Shown: in pieces, positions 9,078 through 18,617 of the stretch
Layout: every line of letters begins with the position of its first letter
Numbering within the stretch: the first letter of the stretch is position 1
Origin: Mariaggregatimicrobium sp964498785
GTDB taxonomy: Bacteria > Zhuqueibacterota > Zhuqueibacteria > Thermofontimicrobiales > Thiofontviventaceae
Length of the DNA: 48,823 nucleotides
Direction: 5' to 3'
NCBI GenBank assembly: GCA_964498785.1
Contig: CAZCJL010000047.1
Location: 1-48,823 of the forward strand
Translations under genes and position numbers: made by a program
The notes under the pieces: generated by a model
The model's input: only the letters and a program-made list of their open reading frames with translations
Databases searched by the model: none
What the model was told of the DNA's origin: nothing

Positions 9078-9773
9078 ATGTTCATTACATATAAAAATCG
9101 AATCATTCTCCTTTTCGCTATTCTGTTATTGGCGATATTTATTAGCTCTTGTCCGGAGCGAATCATTGAGGATGGACAATTTCATAGTGAGGATGATACT
9201 TCTGAGTTTCCGGGAAGTGAACTTGTTCAAGAAAAAAAGGGAATTAAAGCAGAAGAACTCAGGGAATTATCATATTTGATGAACAAGTATGTTTCAATGG
9301 ATCAGGAATTAACCTATAATGAAAGAAAGACTCTGTCAAAAATAATGTTTAAAGTCATTTTTGCCACGCAATTAGTTGAACAGGATTCAAGCCGTTACTA
9401 CAGAGTTCCTGGTTATCAGTGGCCAAAAATAACAGCGATAAAAACATTTTCCGCAGTCCTCTTTTTTGTTGCGCTCACTATTGGGATTGTGAGTTATTTT
9501 ATCGGACATAATGCCGGCGGGAAAGTAAATAAGGGACAAATATTTTTTGCTATCGGCATTGCCACGGCAGTAGGAATCTTAGGTCGATCAATTACTATAT
9601 TTATAAAAATAACAATTTATAAATACTTATCCCAATTTTTTGACGCCATTATAGTCGCATCGGTTGTTGAATTTATCTCCTATACGCTATGGACCATATT
9701 CTTAACCGGCATATCAGTTTATTTGTATGAAACATTTACCGTTACTGCCAAAGAAATTTATCAGGGTGGGTAA
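9078..9773 (+). CDS. Putative lipoprotein with three membrane helices, function unknown
   Basis: This is a 231-aa membrane protein. The N-terminus carries a lipoprotein-like signal (LLLAIFISSC, cysteine near residue 25). A charged, probably periplasmic helical region of about 80 residues follows, then three hydrophobic helices (around TFSAVLFFVALTIGIVSYFIG, IFFAIGIATAVGILG and YTLWTIFLTGISVYLYE). AGGGAGA lies about 6 nt before the ATG, supporting this start. A lipid anchor combined with downstream membrane helices is unusual. The N-terminal helix may instead be an uncleaved anchor. No enzymatic motif is visible. It converges on the aminotransferase gene with a 15-nt gap. Confidence 0.6.
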   Translation: MFITYKNRIILLFAILLLAIFISSCPERIIEDGQFHSEDDTSEFPGSELVQEKKGIKAEELRELSYLMNKYVSMDQELTYNERKTLSKIMFKVIFATQLVEQDSSRYYRVPGYQWPKITAIKTFSAVLFFVALTIGIVSYFIGHNAGGKVNKGQIFFAIGIATAVGILGRSITIFIKITIYKYLSQFFDAIIVASVVEFISYTLWTIFLTGISVYLYETFTVTAKEIYQGG

Positions 9774-9788
9774 TAATTTCAATTTATT

Positions 9789-10952
9789 TTAAACGAGTTT
9801 TACTAGTTGGTCTAACGCTCGTTCAATCGTCCGATCATCAGTACAATAGGAAATTCTAAAATACCCGGGTCTGCCGAACCCTTTCCCGGGTACGAGCAGC
9901 ACGTGTTTTGCTTTCGCCATTTCAATGAATTTTTCATCTTCGCATGGTGATTTCGGAAACATGTAAAAGGTACCTTCTGGTTTATAGACCTCGTACCCGG
10001 CATCGACTAACGCACCGTAAATCCGGTTTCGTTTTTTTTGATAGTATTTCACATTTACAGTTGCATCCAGCAAACGTCCCACCGCCATTTGCATTACTGC
10101 TGGTGCATTCACAAAACCCAGTATGCGGTTACTAAATATCAGTCCATCCATAACGCGTTTGATATGATGCATTTTGGGATTCGCCGCGACATATCCGATG
10201 CGGTCTCCGGGAATACTCAATGATTTAGACCATGAATAGCCAAAAAAACTGTTCTCATATAAAAGGACAATCGAGGGCAGTTTCACTCGATCAAAAATAA
10301 TATCGCGGTACGGTTCATCTGATATTATATAAATTTCTTTGTTGAATTTTTTTTGCTTTTGGTTTAATAAAGAAACGAATTCTTCTGTCTTTTCCTTTTT
10401 GTATATTTTGCCAGAGGGATTATTCGGAGAATTAATGATAATGGCCTTTGTATTGGGATTAATTTTTTGATCCAGATCATCCAAATCCAGGTCAAAATCA
10501 GTGGTCGTTTCTGAAATAACAACTTTGCCTTGATGGTTTTGAATATAGAAAATATATTCGGCAAAGAATGGCGCCAAAATAACCACTTCATCGCCCGGAT
10601 TAAGGATTGTTTTTAAAATTACATTGATGCCACCGCCCACACCCACTGTCATTACGATATTTTCATAAGACGCATCGAGGATGTTTTCCCTGTTTAAATA
10701 TTTTGCAACATTTTTACGCACGTCCTCGAATCCGGCATTATTCATATAACGATGCCGCCCCGATGATTTGTTCACTGCAAGTGTTGCCAATACCTCAAAA
10801 AATTCTATAGGCGGTTCTAATATCGGATTACCCAGCGTTAAATCATAAACATTTTCCACACCATGAATCCGTTTTAGTTCCTGGCCGATTTCAAACATCC
10901 TGCGAATCCAGGAGCTGCTTTCCATGGCTTCGGTAATGTATTGTGAAATCAT
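9789..10952 (-). CDS. Class I/II pyridoxal-phosphate aminotransferase (aspartate aminotransferase-like)
   Basis: This 387-aa cytoplasmic fold-type I enzyme transfers amino groups between amino and keto acids. Landmarks are NSPNNPSGKIY for the substrate/PLP-binding asparagine loop, IISDEPYRDI for the PLP-ring aspartate, GYSWSKSLSIPGDRIGY with the Schiff-base lysine, and FRISYC with the carboxylate-binding arginine. The start at 10952 follows a strong AAGGAGG (10960-10966) at 7 nt. An in-frame upstream start at 10997 would bury that site inside the gene. It stands alone between a hairpin and a convergent lipoprotein gene, so context does not reveal the substrate. The family is certain; aspartate specificity is an inference. 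Confidence 0.88.
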   Translation of the reverse strand: MISQYITEAMESSSWIRRMFEIGQELKRIHGVENVYDLTLGNPILEPPIEFFEVLATLAVNKSSGRHRYMNNAGFEDVRKNVAKYLNRENILDASYENIVMTVGVGGGINVILKTILNPGDEVVILAPFFAEYIFYIQNHQGKVVISETTTDFDLDLDDLDQKINPNTKAIIINSPNNPSGKIYKKEKTEEFVSLLNQKQKKFNKEIYIISDEPYRDIIFDRVKLPSIVLLYENSFFGYSWSKSLSIPGDRIGYVAANPKMHHIKRVMDGLIFSNRILGFVNAPAVMQMAVGRLLDATVNVKYYQKKRNRIYGALVDAGYEVYKPEGTFYMFPKSPCEDEKFIEMAKAKHVLLVPGKGFGRPGYFRISYCTDDRTIERALDQLVKLV

Positions 10953-11088
10953 CGACGTTCCTCCTTGTTTTTTGATAGATATTTTTGACGAGAACAATAC
11001 TGCGGGAATAATAAATAAAAATAACAGAATGTAGAAGGAATAATTTTCGGTATTTTAAGCGTGGTCTTTATAGTCATACGATAAATAA

Positions 11089-11116
11089 TTGAGGCCGTTT
11101 TTAAAAACGGCCTCAA
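11089..11116. terminator. Perfect 28-bp palindrome, probable hairpin terminator after the alpha-2-macroglobulin gene
   Basis: The sequence TTGAGGCCGTTTTT is followed directly by its exact reverse complement. In RNA it folds as a 12-bp stem with a TTAA-like loop. It lies about 160 nt beyond the macroglobulin stop and upstream of the aminotransferase. The T-rich stretch following on the minus strand (TTATTTATCG) is imperfect. A terminator is the best reading, but a palindromic repeat or protein-binding site is possible. The rest of the 10953-11279 spacer shows no gene. Confidence 0.55.
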
Positions 11117-11279
11117 ACAATTTAATGTAACAAACTTTCCCATATTTATGGTTTATTAACATGGGGCACACTCTGATGATCAAGTGTGTTGTACTAATAT
11201 AATATTATTTGACCAGAAAAGCAACTATTATTATGTACATTTTTTTAATTTCAAAATATAATTACATACTTTACAATTG

Positions 11280-14200
11280 TTACCGAATTATAATCTGGCT
11301 TTCTTTTTCTCTGCCGAACACTTCAGGTGTGTACATCTCCTCGGCTTTTGTTGCTGGCGCTACGAATTGTCCTGATGTTAACGCGTGACACAAATAAACA
11401 AAAGTATGGACTCCGGCGCTCAAATTATCCGCGAACACAAGTACCCGGTCATCAAATAATTCATAAAAATTAAAACCACCCCAATACCCCCCGGAAAGCT
11501 TTAATGGATTATACTGTTTATACCTTTCAGATACAGTTTTTAACCGTGTGTTAATTACCTCAAAACCCGCGGGTAACGGATCGTCAACAACCACATAATT
11601 TCTCTCTGCCGAAACAGCGATTGTTAAAGTAACTTTTATTACGCTGCCGGCAGCAATTTCACCATTTCCCGGACGCTCGCCTTCAACAACTTCCCATTTC
11701 TTAAGCACAGAAATCCCACGGTCAACCGCATCGACGGGATCTTCAGGGAAATAAGTTAGTCGTGTTTCATAATAATATCGGCCCTCACCTTTTTTCTTGA
11801 ATGATAATTCTAATTCACTTTCTTCTGTATGTGAACCCAGGTTTTTTTGAATCATTTCCTGTTTAAATGAATATCCCTCAAAATTCGTTTCTAAAATTTT
11901 GTTATCAGCTAACTGTACCATGAGTTTGAAATCCGGCTCTTGCTTTTCGTATGCTTTGAAGTAGGAATTTAATGCATGTAAAACAAATATATTTTCCTGA
12001 GTATTCTGCCATCTACCGTCCATATTTCTTTTCATGATCAGCCATTTTACAACCTTCGGAGCTTGAGGAAAATCTTCTTTCAATTCTAAAAGTGTTTGTA
12101 AAATATGGGCTGTCGTCCTGACATTGGTATGAAAACACCATTCCAGACCAAGCTCGTCCGGTTCTTCAAAATGCGCTGTGGTCGGACTATCTTTTAATCC
12201 GTTTAACAGGAGGAATAATACATCTTCGTACATCTCCGGCTGTGAATCCGCTAATTTCATCGCTTTCAGCAAATAGGCTTTTCCGAACAACGGAACCCGC
12301 TGCCGCTCCTGATACATTTTTTCGATGTAGGCATGATCACTTTTCCCCATCAGGCTTAGATCATATAGAATAAGACAATTGGTGACAGACCAATAGTTCC
12401 AGGTATACGGATAAAATTCTTTGTTGACCTGGCTTTTCAATACATTTTGAATGTATGCCACGGCTTTACTCAAAACGTCATTGTTGATCTTATAACCGGC
12501 AGCTTTTGCTTTTATCATCCCAAAGACAACCCACGCGGAAACATACGGATTTTCTGTCTGTCCATTTTCCCAGTATGAAAAACCACCCACGGGCGTTTGA
12601 AAATCAATCAGATAATCGAAAAAATTCTGAACTTCTTTCCGATAATCTTTCCCTTTCAGGGCAGTGAAATCGAAGGCTTTGACAACGTCCTCGAACAATA
12701 TCATCGGTAATATCCGGGATATCTTTTGCTCTAAACATCCATACGGATAATCGAATAAATAGGAAACTCCATCGCTTATTCCGACAAGTTGTGTTGCGGC
12801 TGTCTTCACTTCAAGCATAGTCATTTCGGAATAGCAATTCTTTGGCACAATGATTTTCTCGATGTTATTTTCAGTGCTGTTTTTAGAAGTGGCAACAACT
12901 TCGTCGGTCAGAGGTTTTTGGATTGGGATCGTTTTTAGAACCGCATCCGATTCTTTACCCATTCTGCCATGAAAAATAAATTGCGCGTCGCCAACTCTTG
13001 TGGCCTTGAAATTGAATCTTATCTCTCGGCTTTCTCCGGCGCCAAGATGAAGATTCTGCTGGTTTGTTTCATCAGACAATGTAATTCCGGAAACCTCAGC
13101 GGTAACCGTAATATCTGCGGCCGCGTCCGAATAGTTATGCACAACAGTTCCTGCTTTTAATTCATCCCCGAACCGAACAAATCTGGGCAATGCCGGTTTT
13201 AACACAAGCGGCTGATTCACTTTGATTGCATGTTCACTGTTGCCAAAATTTGATTGGTTGTCATGTCCGGCAACCATGATAACAAAAGTCGTCAGATTGT
13301 CCGGCAATAGAAAAGTCGCCGTTGCCTCGCCTTTTCTATCTGTAATTAAGGATGGATTCCAGTAAGTAGTTGCCTTAAAATTTTTACGCGCCATAGCGCT
13401 CATTCCGGAGGCGCCACCGCCACCAACATCTTCGCCTTTTTCTCCATAATGACGTTGTCCGATAATATTCAACCTGCTTTCAGATGTAGTCACAGATAGC
13501 GGACGATTGCGGTAAAAATAATCATGCAAATTCGTAAATCGATAGCCGGTTAAATTCAGGACTCCCTTATCTACCACTGCTATTATCAGTTCCGTTTGGC
13601 TACCTTTTCCGGATGCATTGAGAGCCTTCAGATTGACTGTCACACTTTCTCCGGGACGGTAAACCTGTTTATTGGTTTTGATCTCCACTGCCATTTTTTT
13701 TAAACCGGTTTCGACCGGCAGATTAATGTAGCCCAGTTTAAAGGCTGGTTTCCCGATATCTTCACCAGACTCTGAATACATGTTGTCTCCGAGACGTCCC
13801 TGAATGAGCATCACAGAAACATACACGTTGGGTAAGTAAATATCGCGAATCGGGATTTCAAGAGTTGGGATAGATCCAACGACTTGGCGGTTAAAATGAT
13901 CAATAATTCCTTCGCGTTCCACAGTAATCAAAGCAGTGGCAGCTTCGAACGGCGACTTAATCAGGATTTTCGCTGTTTCGCCGGGCTTGTAATATTCCTT
14001 ATTCCTCTCCAACTCAATTCGATCGTCATCAGCTCTGCTCCATGCGACGTAATCGTTACCAAGAATGTAAAAGCTACAATCAGCAACAATTATATTCCCG
14101 CGCGCATCAGTGCTGCTGGCTCGCAGCAGATAATAACCGGATTTTTCTGGTATAAAATTGTACGTAACAGGCTTTTCTCCGGTAATAATGGCATGTTCGT

Positions 14201-16865
14201 CAACTGTGCTATCTGCAATTTCGGTGCGCCAGAAATACCGCCCACCGGTTCCTGCTTTTTTTACAGAATGCCAATTTCTTTGAATGATTTTAATATTCAC
14301 CTTTTGGGTGGAAATCGCTTTACTGTCATGATTAATGGTCATTACATCAATTGGATAATACTCATTTTTTTTGCCGAAAAACGAGTGTGGTTTTACACCC
14401 ACCAGATATTCACCGCTATAAACAACCACATCCTGCTGCCCTGTAATTCGCCGACGGTTTTGATCAATCACTTCCCCTTCGATCGTGTAGCGGGCGCTGG
14501 TTAATAAATCCGGTTCCTGGAGTAGATGCCTAATTTTGATTGATCCGCTCTCGTTCAGTGTGCCTTCATTTCGAACGAAATGATTGGAAAAATTTCCCAG
14601 GCCGCCTGCCTGTCCGTTAAAATTTCTATCCGGGTGGAAATAATAACCATCCCATCCTTGCGGTTGCGGATAATGATGCGTTTTAAATAACGTCCAATGC
14701 ATTGGCGCATTTTTGAGCGGCGCGCCAAATAAATATGCCGCCGATATGGTGGCATGTAAAGTATCTCCAAAAATATACTCGGTCTTTTGTGGCGCTACTG
14801 TTACTTCAAACTCCGCGGGGCGATAGTCTTCAATCCAGAAAGTAGAATATAATGAACTTTCCCAACTCAATTTTTGAGGAATATTGACCCGAACTCCGTA
14901 ATTTCCCCGTTTGGCGTCATACGAAATTGGCATATTAAAATCAAAGGCATTAAATTCATTTAAGAGCTGATAATTTTCATAGACTTTTTTTCCGGTTGGA
15001 TCCGTTATTTCCACTTTAAATGAATCGCGATCAGTCAACCGCCATTCCAACCCGAATTTTTCGCGCATCACCACTTTCACCTGCACAGTATCTTCAACCC
15101 GGTAAATTCCGCGATCAGTGAAAATCGCGCCGTCGAGTTTCTCATCCCGCGGGTACCATTCATAAGGAATCTGAAATTCCCATGGACTGACGCCGGTTCC
15201 CTGTTGCGAGTGAGTGTAGGTATAATCACCCTTCAACGAAACGATTGCCCACTGTACTGGCTCATCATTCTTTGATGCTGGCATCCCCAGACGTTGCCAA
15301 CCAGGTGATTTACAATAGCCATCGCTGTCTGTCTTTCCCTGCCAGTAAATTTTGCCGTGACCGTCACGAATCTGGACGCTTGCCTCAGGAACAGGCGCTC
15401 CATTTTTGAGAGTGGTCACATAAATACTATTGGAAACCGGTGAAAATTTTGCAGTCACTCCCAGACTGGTCACCTGAGTCATCATCAATTTATAAGCGCC
15501 GTAATTATTTTCTTTCAATTGACCATGAAATTGCATAATCAACACACCATGTTCATTATCAGGAAGATACTTTTCAAGATTAAACGGGAAATAATGTCTG
15601 GTATTTCGCTTGATTTTATATTGAAGAATCTCTTTCTCATCAAAGAACGAGCCAACAACACCACTGGTGGCGTATTTTGGCATTCGAATAAATTTTGCAC
15701 CAAAAATATCCAATGAATCAAAGGAGACAAATTTAATTTTTGCCTCAAGTTTTGATAAATTGACAACCTCAATTGGTATGTTTTTGTCACCATACGCCTC
15801 GATAATCGACTCATCCGTTGGAATTGTAAATACGGGATCATAAGGACCCGTTGTGATCTTCTGCTGAACATCAGATCCTAACGTATTGCCAAAAACATCT
15901 GTCAGCTCACCGGAAATATGTATTTCGTAAGTCGTGTCCGGCAAAAATGGTCCGTAAATATTAATAGTCGTTTGCTGATAACTGTAGTCATAATCTCTTT
16001 TTTCCAATGCAGGTTTAAAGGTCGTATGTTTCATAACTTCGGAATATTCCACAGTATTGGAAAAATGAAGAGCGATTGTACTTTTAGGATTTATTTTTGT
16101 GATATTTCCATCATTAATATTCAACAATTCAAATTTTGAATATGTCCGAAACACAGACCGCCAGGATCGTTGTGAACCAAGACTTCCTTCAGCAGCCGAG
16201 ACGCCATTATTTACAACTACGATGTATTCAGTATCTTTTTCAAGAGGAGCAAGAGGCTTCACCTGGACATCATTTGTCGGCTGTGCATCCTCGGTGATGA
16301 TCTCATAATCAATCGATTTTTCCTGTTCTGTGCCGGCTGATTCGATAATTTCAACATAATTATAAAGTGCATTGGGAGGCACCGGAATATTAAAATTGAT
16401 ATTCACTGTCACATTAATATCAACAGACTTTTCACGGTTATGAGGAAAGGTATAACGCACATAAGGGACAGGCGTTTGAAATGACCACTTATACGCTGAT
16501 TTCAACGTGCTGCCATCCGGTGCCGTCACACCAGGTTTGATCATTATTTTAAAATTGGTTGCATACGGTAATTGAGCGGCAGGTTTAAACGCCAACGTTT
16601 GCGTTCCGAGCCATTGGAATTCACCATCGATTTCTGGTTCCATAACGAACCATTCAGGTGATATTTTTTCAATTTTTTGAAGCGGAACGACAGGCTTATT
16701 AAACGTTACCGTAATTTGATCCGCCTGCCATATTCCGTCCAGCATCCCGTTTGGCCGAACTGCGGTCACTTTTAAATTTTCTGCCGCATACCCGCAAATA
16801 CCACTCAGTACGAGTGCAATAAAAACAAACACAAAAAAGGTGTTTTTTAAATGATGTGTATGCAT
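11280..16865 (-). CDS. Bacterial alpha-2-macroglobulin with intact thioester
   Basis: This 1861-aa exported protein is probably a periplasmic or secreted protease trap. A signal peptide (about residues 1-28, ending near GYAAEN) is followed by Ig-like domains with the TVTFNKPV-type strand repeated. Macroglobulin domains come next, then the A2M region (KATTYWNPSLITDRKGEATATF, about residue 1190). The thioester YPYGCLEQ follows, with Cys1377 and Gln1380, then an alpha-helical thioester domain and C-terminal receptor-like beta domains. Proteases cleaving the bait region expose the thioester, which links covalently to them. The N-terminal cysteine is not in a good lipobox, so it may be soluble rather than lipid-anchored as in the E. 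coli homologue. The usual penicillin-binding protein 1C partner is absent here. AAGGAG precedes the ATG. It is longer than the approximately 1650-aa E. coli protein. Confidence 0.93.
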   Translation of the reverse strand: MHTHHLKNTFFVFVFIALVLSGICGYAAENLKVTAVRPNGMLDGIWQADQITVTFNKPVVPLQKIEKISPEWFVMEPEIDGEFQWLGTQTLAFKPAAQLPYATNFKIMIKPGVTAPDGSTLKSAYKWSFQTPVPYVRYTFPHNREKSVDINVTVNINFNIPVPPNALYNYVEIIESAGTEQEKSIDYEIITEDAQPTNDVQVKPLAPLEKDTEYIVVVNNGVSAAEGSLGSQRSWRSVFRTYSKFELLNINDGNITKINPKSTIALHFSNTVEYSEVMKHTTFKPALEKRDYDYSYQQTTINIYGPFLPDTTYEIHISGELTDVFGNTLGSDVQQKITTGPYDPVFTIPTDESIIEAYGDKNIPIEVVNLSKLEAKIKFVSFDSLDIFGAKFIRMPKYATSGVVGSFFDEKEILQYKIKRNTRHYFPFNLEKYLPDNEHGVLIMQFHGQLKENNYGAYKLMMTQVTSLGVTAKFSPVSNSIYVTTLKNGAPVPEASVQIRDGHGKIYWQGKTDSDGYCKSPGWQRLGMPASKNDEPVQWAIVSLKGDYTYTHSQQGTGVSPWEFQIPYEWYPRDEKLDGAIFTDRGIYRVEDTVQVKVVMREKFGLEWRLTDRDSFKVEITDPTGKKVYENYQLLNEFNAFDFNMPISYDAKRGNYGVRVNIPQKLSWESSLYSTFWIEDYRPAEFEVTVAPQKTEYIFGDTLHATISAAYLFGAPLKNAPMHWTLFKTHHYPQPQGWDGYYFHPDRNFNGQAGGLGNFSNHFVRNEGTLNESGSIKIRHLLQEPDLLTSARYTIEGEVIDQNRRRITGQQDVVVYSGEYLVGVKPHSFFGKKNEYYPIDVMTINHDSKAISTQKVNIKIIQRNWHSVKKAGTGGRYFWRTEIADSTVDEHAIITGEKPVTYNFIPEKSGYYLLRASSTDARGNIIVADCSFYILGNDYVAWSRADDDRIELERNKEYYKPGETAKILIKSPFEAATALITVEREGIIDHFNRQVVGSIPTLEIPIRDIYLPNVYVSVMLIQGRLGDNMYSESGEDIGKPAFKLGYINLPVETGLKKMAVEIKTNKQVYRPGESVTVNLKALNASGKGSQTELIIAVVDKGVLNLTGYRFTNLHDYFYRNRPLSVTTSESRLNIIGQRHYGEKGEDVGGGGASGMSAMARKNFKATTYWNPSLITDRKGEATATFLLPDNLTTFVIMVAGHDNQSNFGNSEHAIKVNQPLVLKPALPRFVRFGDELKAGTVVHNYSDAAADITVTAEVSGITLSDETNQQNLHLGAGESREIRFNFKATRVGDAQFIFHGRMGKESDAVLKTIPIQKPLTDEVVATSKNSTENNIEKIIVPKNCYSEMTMLEVKTAATQLVGISDGVSYLFDYPYGCLEQKISRILPMILFEDVVKAFDFTALKGKDYRKEVQNFFDYLIDFQTPVGGFSYWENGQTENPYVSAWVVFGMIKAKAAGYKINNDVLSKAVAYIQNVLKSQVNKEFYPYTWNYWSVTNCLILYDLSLMGKSDHAYIEKMYQERQRVPLFGKAYLLKAMKLADSQPEMYEDVLFLLLNGLKDSPTTAHFEEPDELGLEWCFHTNVRTTAHILQTLLELKEDFPQAPKVVKWLIMKRNMDGRWQNTQENIFVLHALNSYFKAYEKQEPDFKLMVQLADNKILETNFEGYSFKQEMIQKNLGSHTEESELELSFKKKGEGRYYYETRLTYFPEDPVDAVDRGISVLKKWEVVEGERPGNGEIAAGSVIKVTLTIAVSAERNYVVVDDPLPAGFEVINTRLKTVSERYKQYNPLKLSGGYWGGFNFYELFDDRVLVFADNLSAGVHTFVYLCHALTSGQFVAPATKAEEMYTPEVFGREKESQIIIR

Positions 16866-16900
16866 TTTTGTCTCCTTATAAATAAGATACGGATAAAATC

Positions 16901-16929
16901 AATTTAATCATTCAATGACAAAAAATCAA
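16901..16929 (-). promoter_or_regulatory. Candidate promoter of the alpha-2-macroglobulin gene
   Basis: On the minus strand TTGATT (16929-16924) and TAAATT (16906-16901) are separated by exactly 17 nt and lie 36 nt upstream of the ATG. This is a plausible sigma70-type match, found by eye only. Confidence 0.4.
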
Positions 16930-16938
16930 GAAAATAGT

Positions 16939-16968
16939 TTGAACAAAAATGAAATCAATTCGTTATAT
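16939..16968 (+). promoter_or_regulatory. Candidate promoter of queF-mutM
   Basis: TTGAAC (16939-16944) and TTATAT (16963-16968) are 18 nt apart, about 65 nt before the queF ATG. No preQ1 riboswitch-like sequence is recognisable in the leader. The match is moderate. Confidence 0.35.
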
Positions 16969-17033
16969 CAGAAGGATTTTTTCTATGTTATATAAAAGAC
17001 TACCTTAGTTTACGACTAAAACCGAAAATTTTC

Positions 17034-17462
17034 ATGAATTCAGAAAAAAACAAATACACTAACTTAACATTACTTCACCAAAGTGGAGACCGGTACCCCG
17101 AATCACCGGAAGATGCCGAGTTGGAAACATTTGAAAACGCCTATCAAAAACGGAATTACTGGATTACTTTTAACTGTCCTGAGTTCACCTCCCGCTGCCC
17201 GATAACGAATCAACCGGATTTTGGAACAATAATCATCCGCTATATTCCGGATAAACGTTGCGTTGAAAGCAAATCATTGAAGTTGTATCTTTTTTCATTC
17301 AGAAATTATGGGACATTTCATGAGGAAGTAGTCAATCGAATTCTGGATGATTTGATTACTGCGTGCCAACCGCGACATGCAATCGTGTATGGCGATTTTA
17401 ATCCGCGCGGAGGCATTCGCATTAAAGTGGAAGCCGAATACAAAGCACCTGAAAATGATTAA
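17034..17462 (+). CDS. queF: NADPH-dependent 7-cyano-7-deazaguanine reductase (preQ1 synthase)
   Basis: This 142-aa cytoplasmic enzyme reduces the nitrile preQ0 to the amine preQ1 in queuosine tRNA modification. FTSRCPITNQPDFG contains the catalytic cysteine, which forms a thioimide with preQ0, and the conserved aspartate. ESKSLKLYLFSFRNYGTFHEE carries the substrate-binding glutamate and histidine and the QueF signature. The length matches the short, single-domain class. No other queuosine genes lie in the window. The gene is 16 nt upstream of mutM on the same strand, so the two are probably cotranscribed. Shine-Dalgarno support for the start is poor, but the N-terminus fits the family. Confidence 0.93.
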   Translation: MNSEKNKYTNLTLLHQSGDRYPESPEDAELETFENAYQKRNYWITFNCPEFTSRCPITNQPDFGTIIIRYIPDKRCVESKSLKLYLFSFRNYGTFHEEVVNRILDDLITACQPRHAIVYGDFNPRGGIRIKVEAEYKAPEND

Positions 17463-17478
17463 ACAATGAAAGTTGATT

Positions 17479-18309
17479 ATGCCCGAATTACCCGAAGTGG
17501 AAACGATTGTCCGGCAACTACGCCCCCATATTTTGAATAAAAAAATCACGAACGTACACATTTTCCGTCCCGGTCAGTGGAAGCAATCGAACCCCGATGA
17601 TGCGGCAAGAATTTTGACAACGGATTCATTTACAAACATCTCCCGTCGGGCAAAATTTATTACGCTTAAAATGGCAACTAAATACACCTTAGTGATCCAT
17701 CTTCGGATGAGCGGAAAATTAATATGGGTTCAAAATTGTGAACCAATCAATAAATATACTCGCACTCTGTTCTGTTTTGAAGATAACAGCAGTTTGCAGT
17801 TTAACGACACAAGGGCATTGGGGACAATTGATCTTTACGTTCCGGAAACAAGACCAGAATGTCTTGAGAAATTAGGAATTGAACCGTTGGGAAATCACTT
17901 CAATGCAGATATATTAAAAGAACTACTTGCATCTTCGCGGTTGGAAATCAAAGATTTTTTAATGAACCAAAACAAGGTGTGCGGAATTGGCAATATTTAC
18001 GCAAATGAAATTTTATTTCGTTGTAAAATCCATCCGCGACGAATCGCGAATATAATAACCTGTGATGAAATAATGTGCCTCGCACAAACCATCCCTGATG
18101 TTCTGAAAGCAGCCATCGAACGTATGGGAACAACCCTCGGTCATTCTGCATCTGACTTTCGCACTGTTTATAACATCGAAGGTGATTTTCAATCTCTGTT
18201 AACCGTTTACGGTCGAGCAGGAGAATCCTGCGACGAGTGTGGCAACGAGATAAAACGTATCGTTCAAAAAGGGCGCAGCAGTTTCTTTTGTGAAAATTGC
18301 CAGAAATAA
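17479..18309 (+). CDS. mutM: Formamidopyrimidine-DNA glycosylase (Fpg/MutM)
   Basis: This 276-aa bifunctional DNA glycosylase/AP lyase removes 8-oxoguanine and ring-opened purines. The start at 17479 is fixed by chemistry: the mature enzyme needs the N-terminal proline of PELPEVE as nucleophile with the following glutamate, so the TTG two codons upstream is rejected. Other landmarks are MSGKLIW (conserved lysine), FNDTRALG, NQNKVCGIGNIYANEILF (helix-two-turn-helix) and a C-terminal zinc finger with C-x2-C (CDECG) and C-x2-C (CENC). All key residues are present. It follows queF by 16 nt. Oxidative base repair close to iron-storage genes may be coincidence. Confidence 0.95.
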   Translation: MPELPEVETIVRQLRPHILNKKITNVHIFRPGQWKQSNPDDAARILTTDSFTNISRRAKFITLKMATKYTLVIHLRMSGKLIWVQNCEPINKYTRTLFCFEDNSSLQFNDTRALGTIDLYVPETRPECLEKLGIEPLGNHFNADILKELLASSRLEIKDFLMNQNKVCGIGNIYANEILFRCKIHPRRIANIITCDEIMCLAQTIPDVLKAAIERMGTTLGHSASDFRTVYNIEGDFQSLLTVYGRAGESCDECGNEIKRIVQKGRSSFFCENCQK

Positions 18310-18338
18310 CAATATAATACTATCTAACCTGAAAAAGT

Positions 18339-18486
18339 CGTAACCACAAAGACTTAGAGTACACAGAGCTCTTATTTTCAAAACGTTAGCCAAACAATAG
18401 TAACTCGAATTTTTCTTAACTCAGTTTGAAAAGTAATGTGCACACACGTTATTGTTTCTCTGTGACCACTGTGCTTCTGTGGCACG
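18339..18486. repeat. Imperfect inverted repeat with ACCACAAAGAC...CACAGAG motif
   Basis: The arm at 18339-18370 (CGTAACCACAAAGAC...) matches the reverse complement of 18456-18486 (CGTGCCACAGAAGCA...) with several mismatches, leaving about 85 nt between arms. The CCACAAAGAC/CACAGAG wording is typical of degenerate intergenic repeat elements in some environmental genomes. There is no coding potential. Confidence 0.45.
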
Positions 18487-18539
18487 ATTTGTGACTAATG
18501 CAGGCCAAAATTCTAAAAAAAATTTATTATACAATTGTA

Positions 18540-18617
18540 GCCCACTAAACACACAAAAACACAAGAAATGTTATTTTTTTATTTTGAATTAAGCACTATT
18601 TCGTGTGTTTTGTAGGC
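18540..18617. repeat. Second inverted repeat, ACTAAACACAC...GTGTGTTTTGTAGGC
   Basis: The arm at 18540-18570 resembles the reverse complement of 18593-18617: GCCCACTAAACACACAAAAA against GCCTACAAAACACACGAAAT. The spacer is about 22 nt. It sits next to the preceding inverted repeat and has similar CACA-rich wording. Together they fill the 356-nt gap between mutM and the membrane protein, in which I find no gene. Confidence 0.45.

Noticed and set aside
13884..14504. 206-codon plus-strand frame inside the alpha-2-macroglobulin gene
   Set aside because: Shadow of a well-supported long gene on the other strand, with no family-like sequence.
16930..17033. preQ1 riboswitch before queF
   Set aside because: The leader lacks the conserved aptamer and the A-rich tail pairing of preQ1 classes.
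17473..17478. TTG start for MutM two codons upstream
   Set aside because: The enzyme needs proline directly after the initiator methionine.
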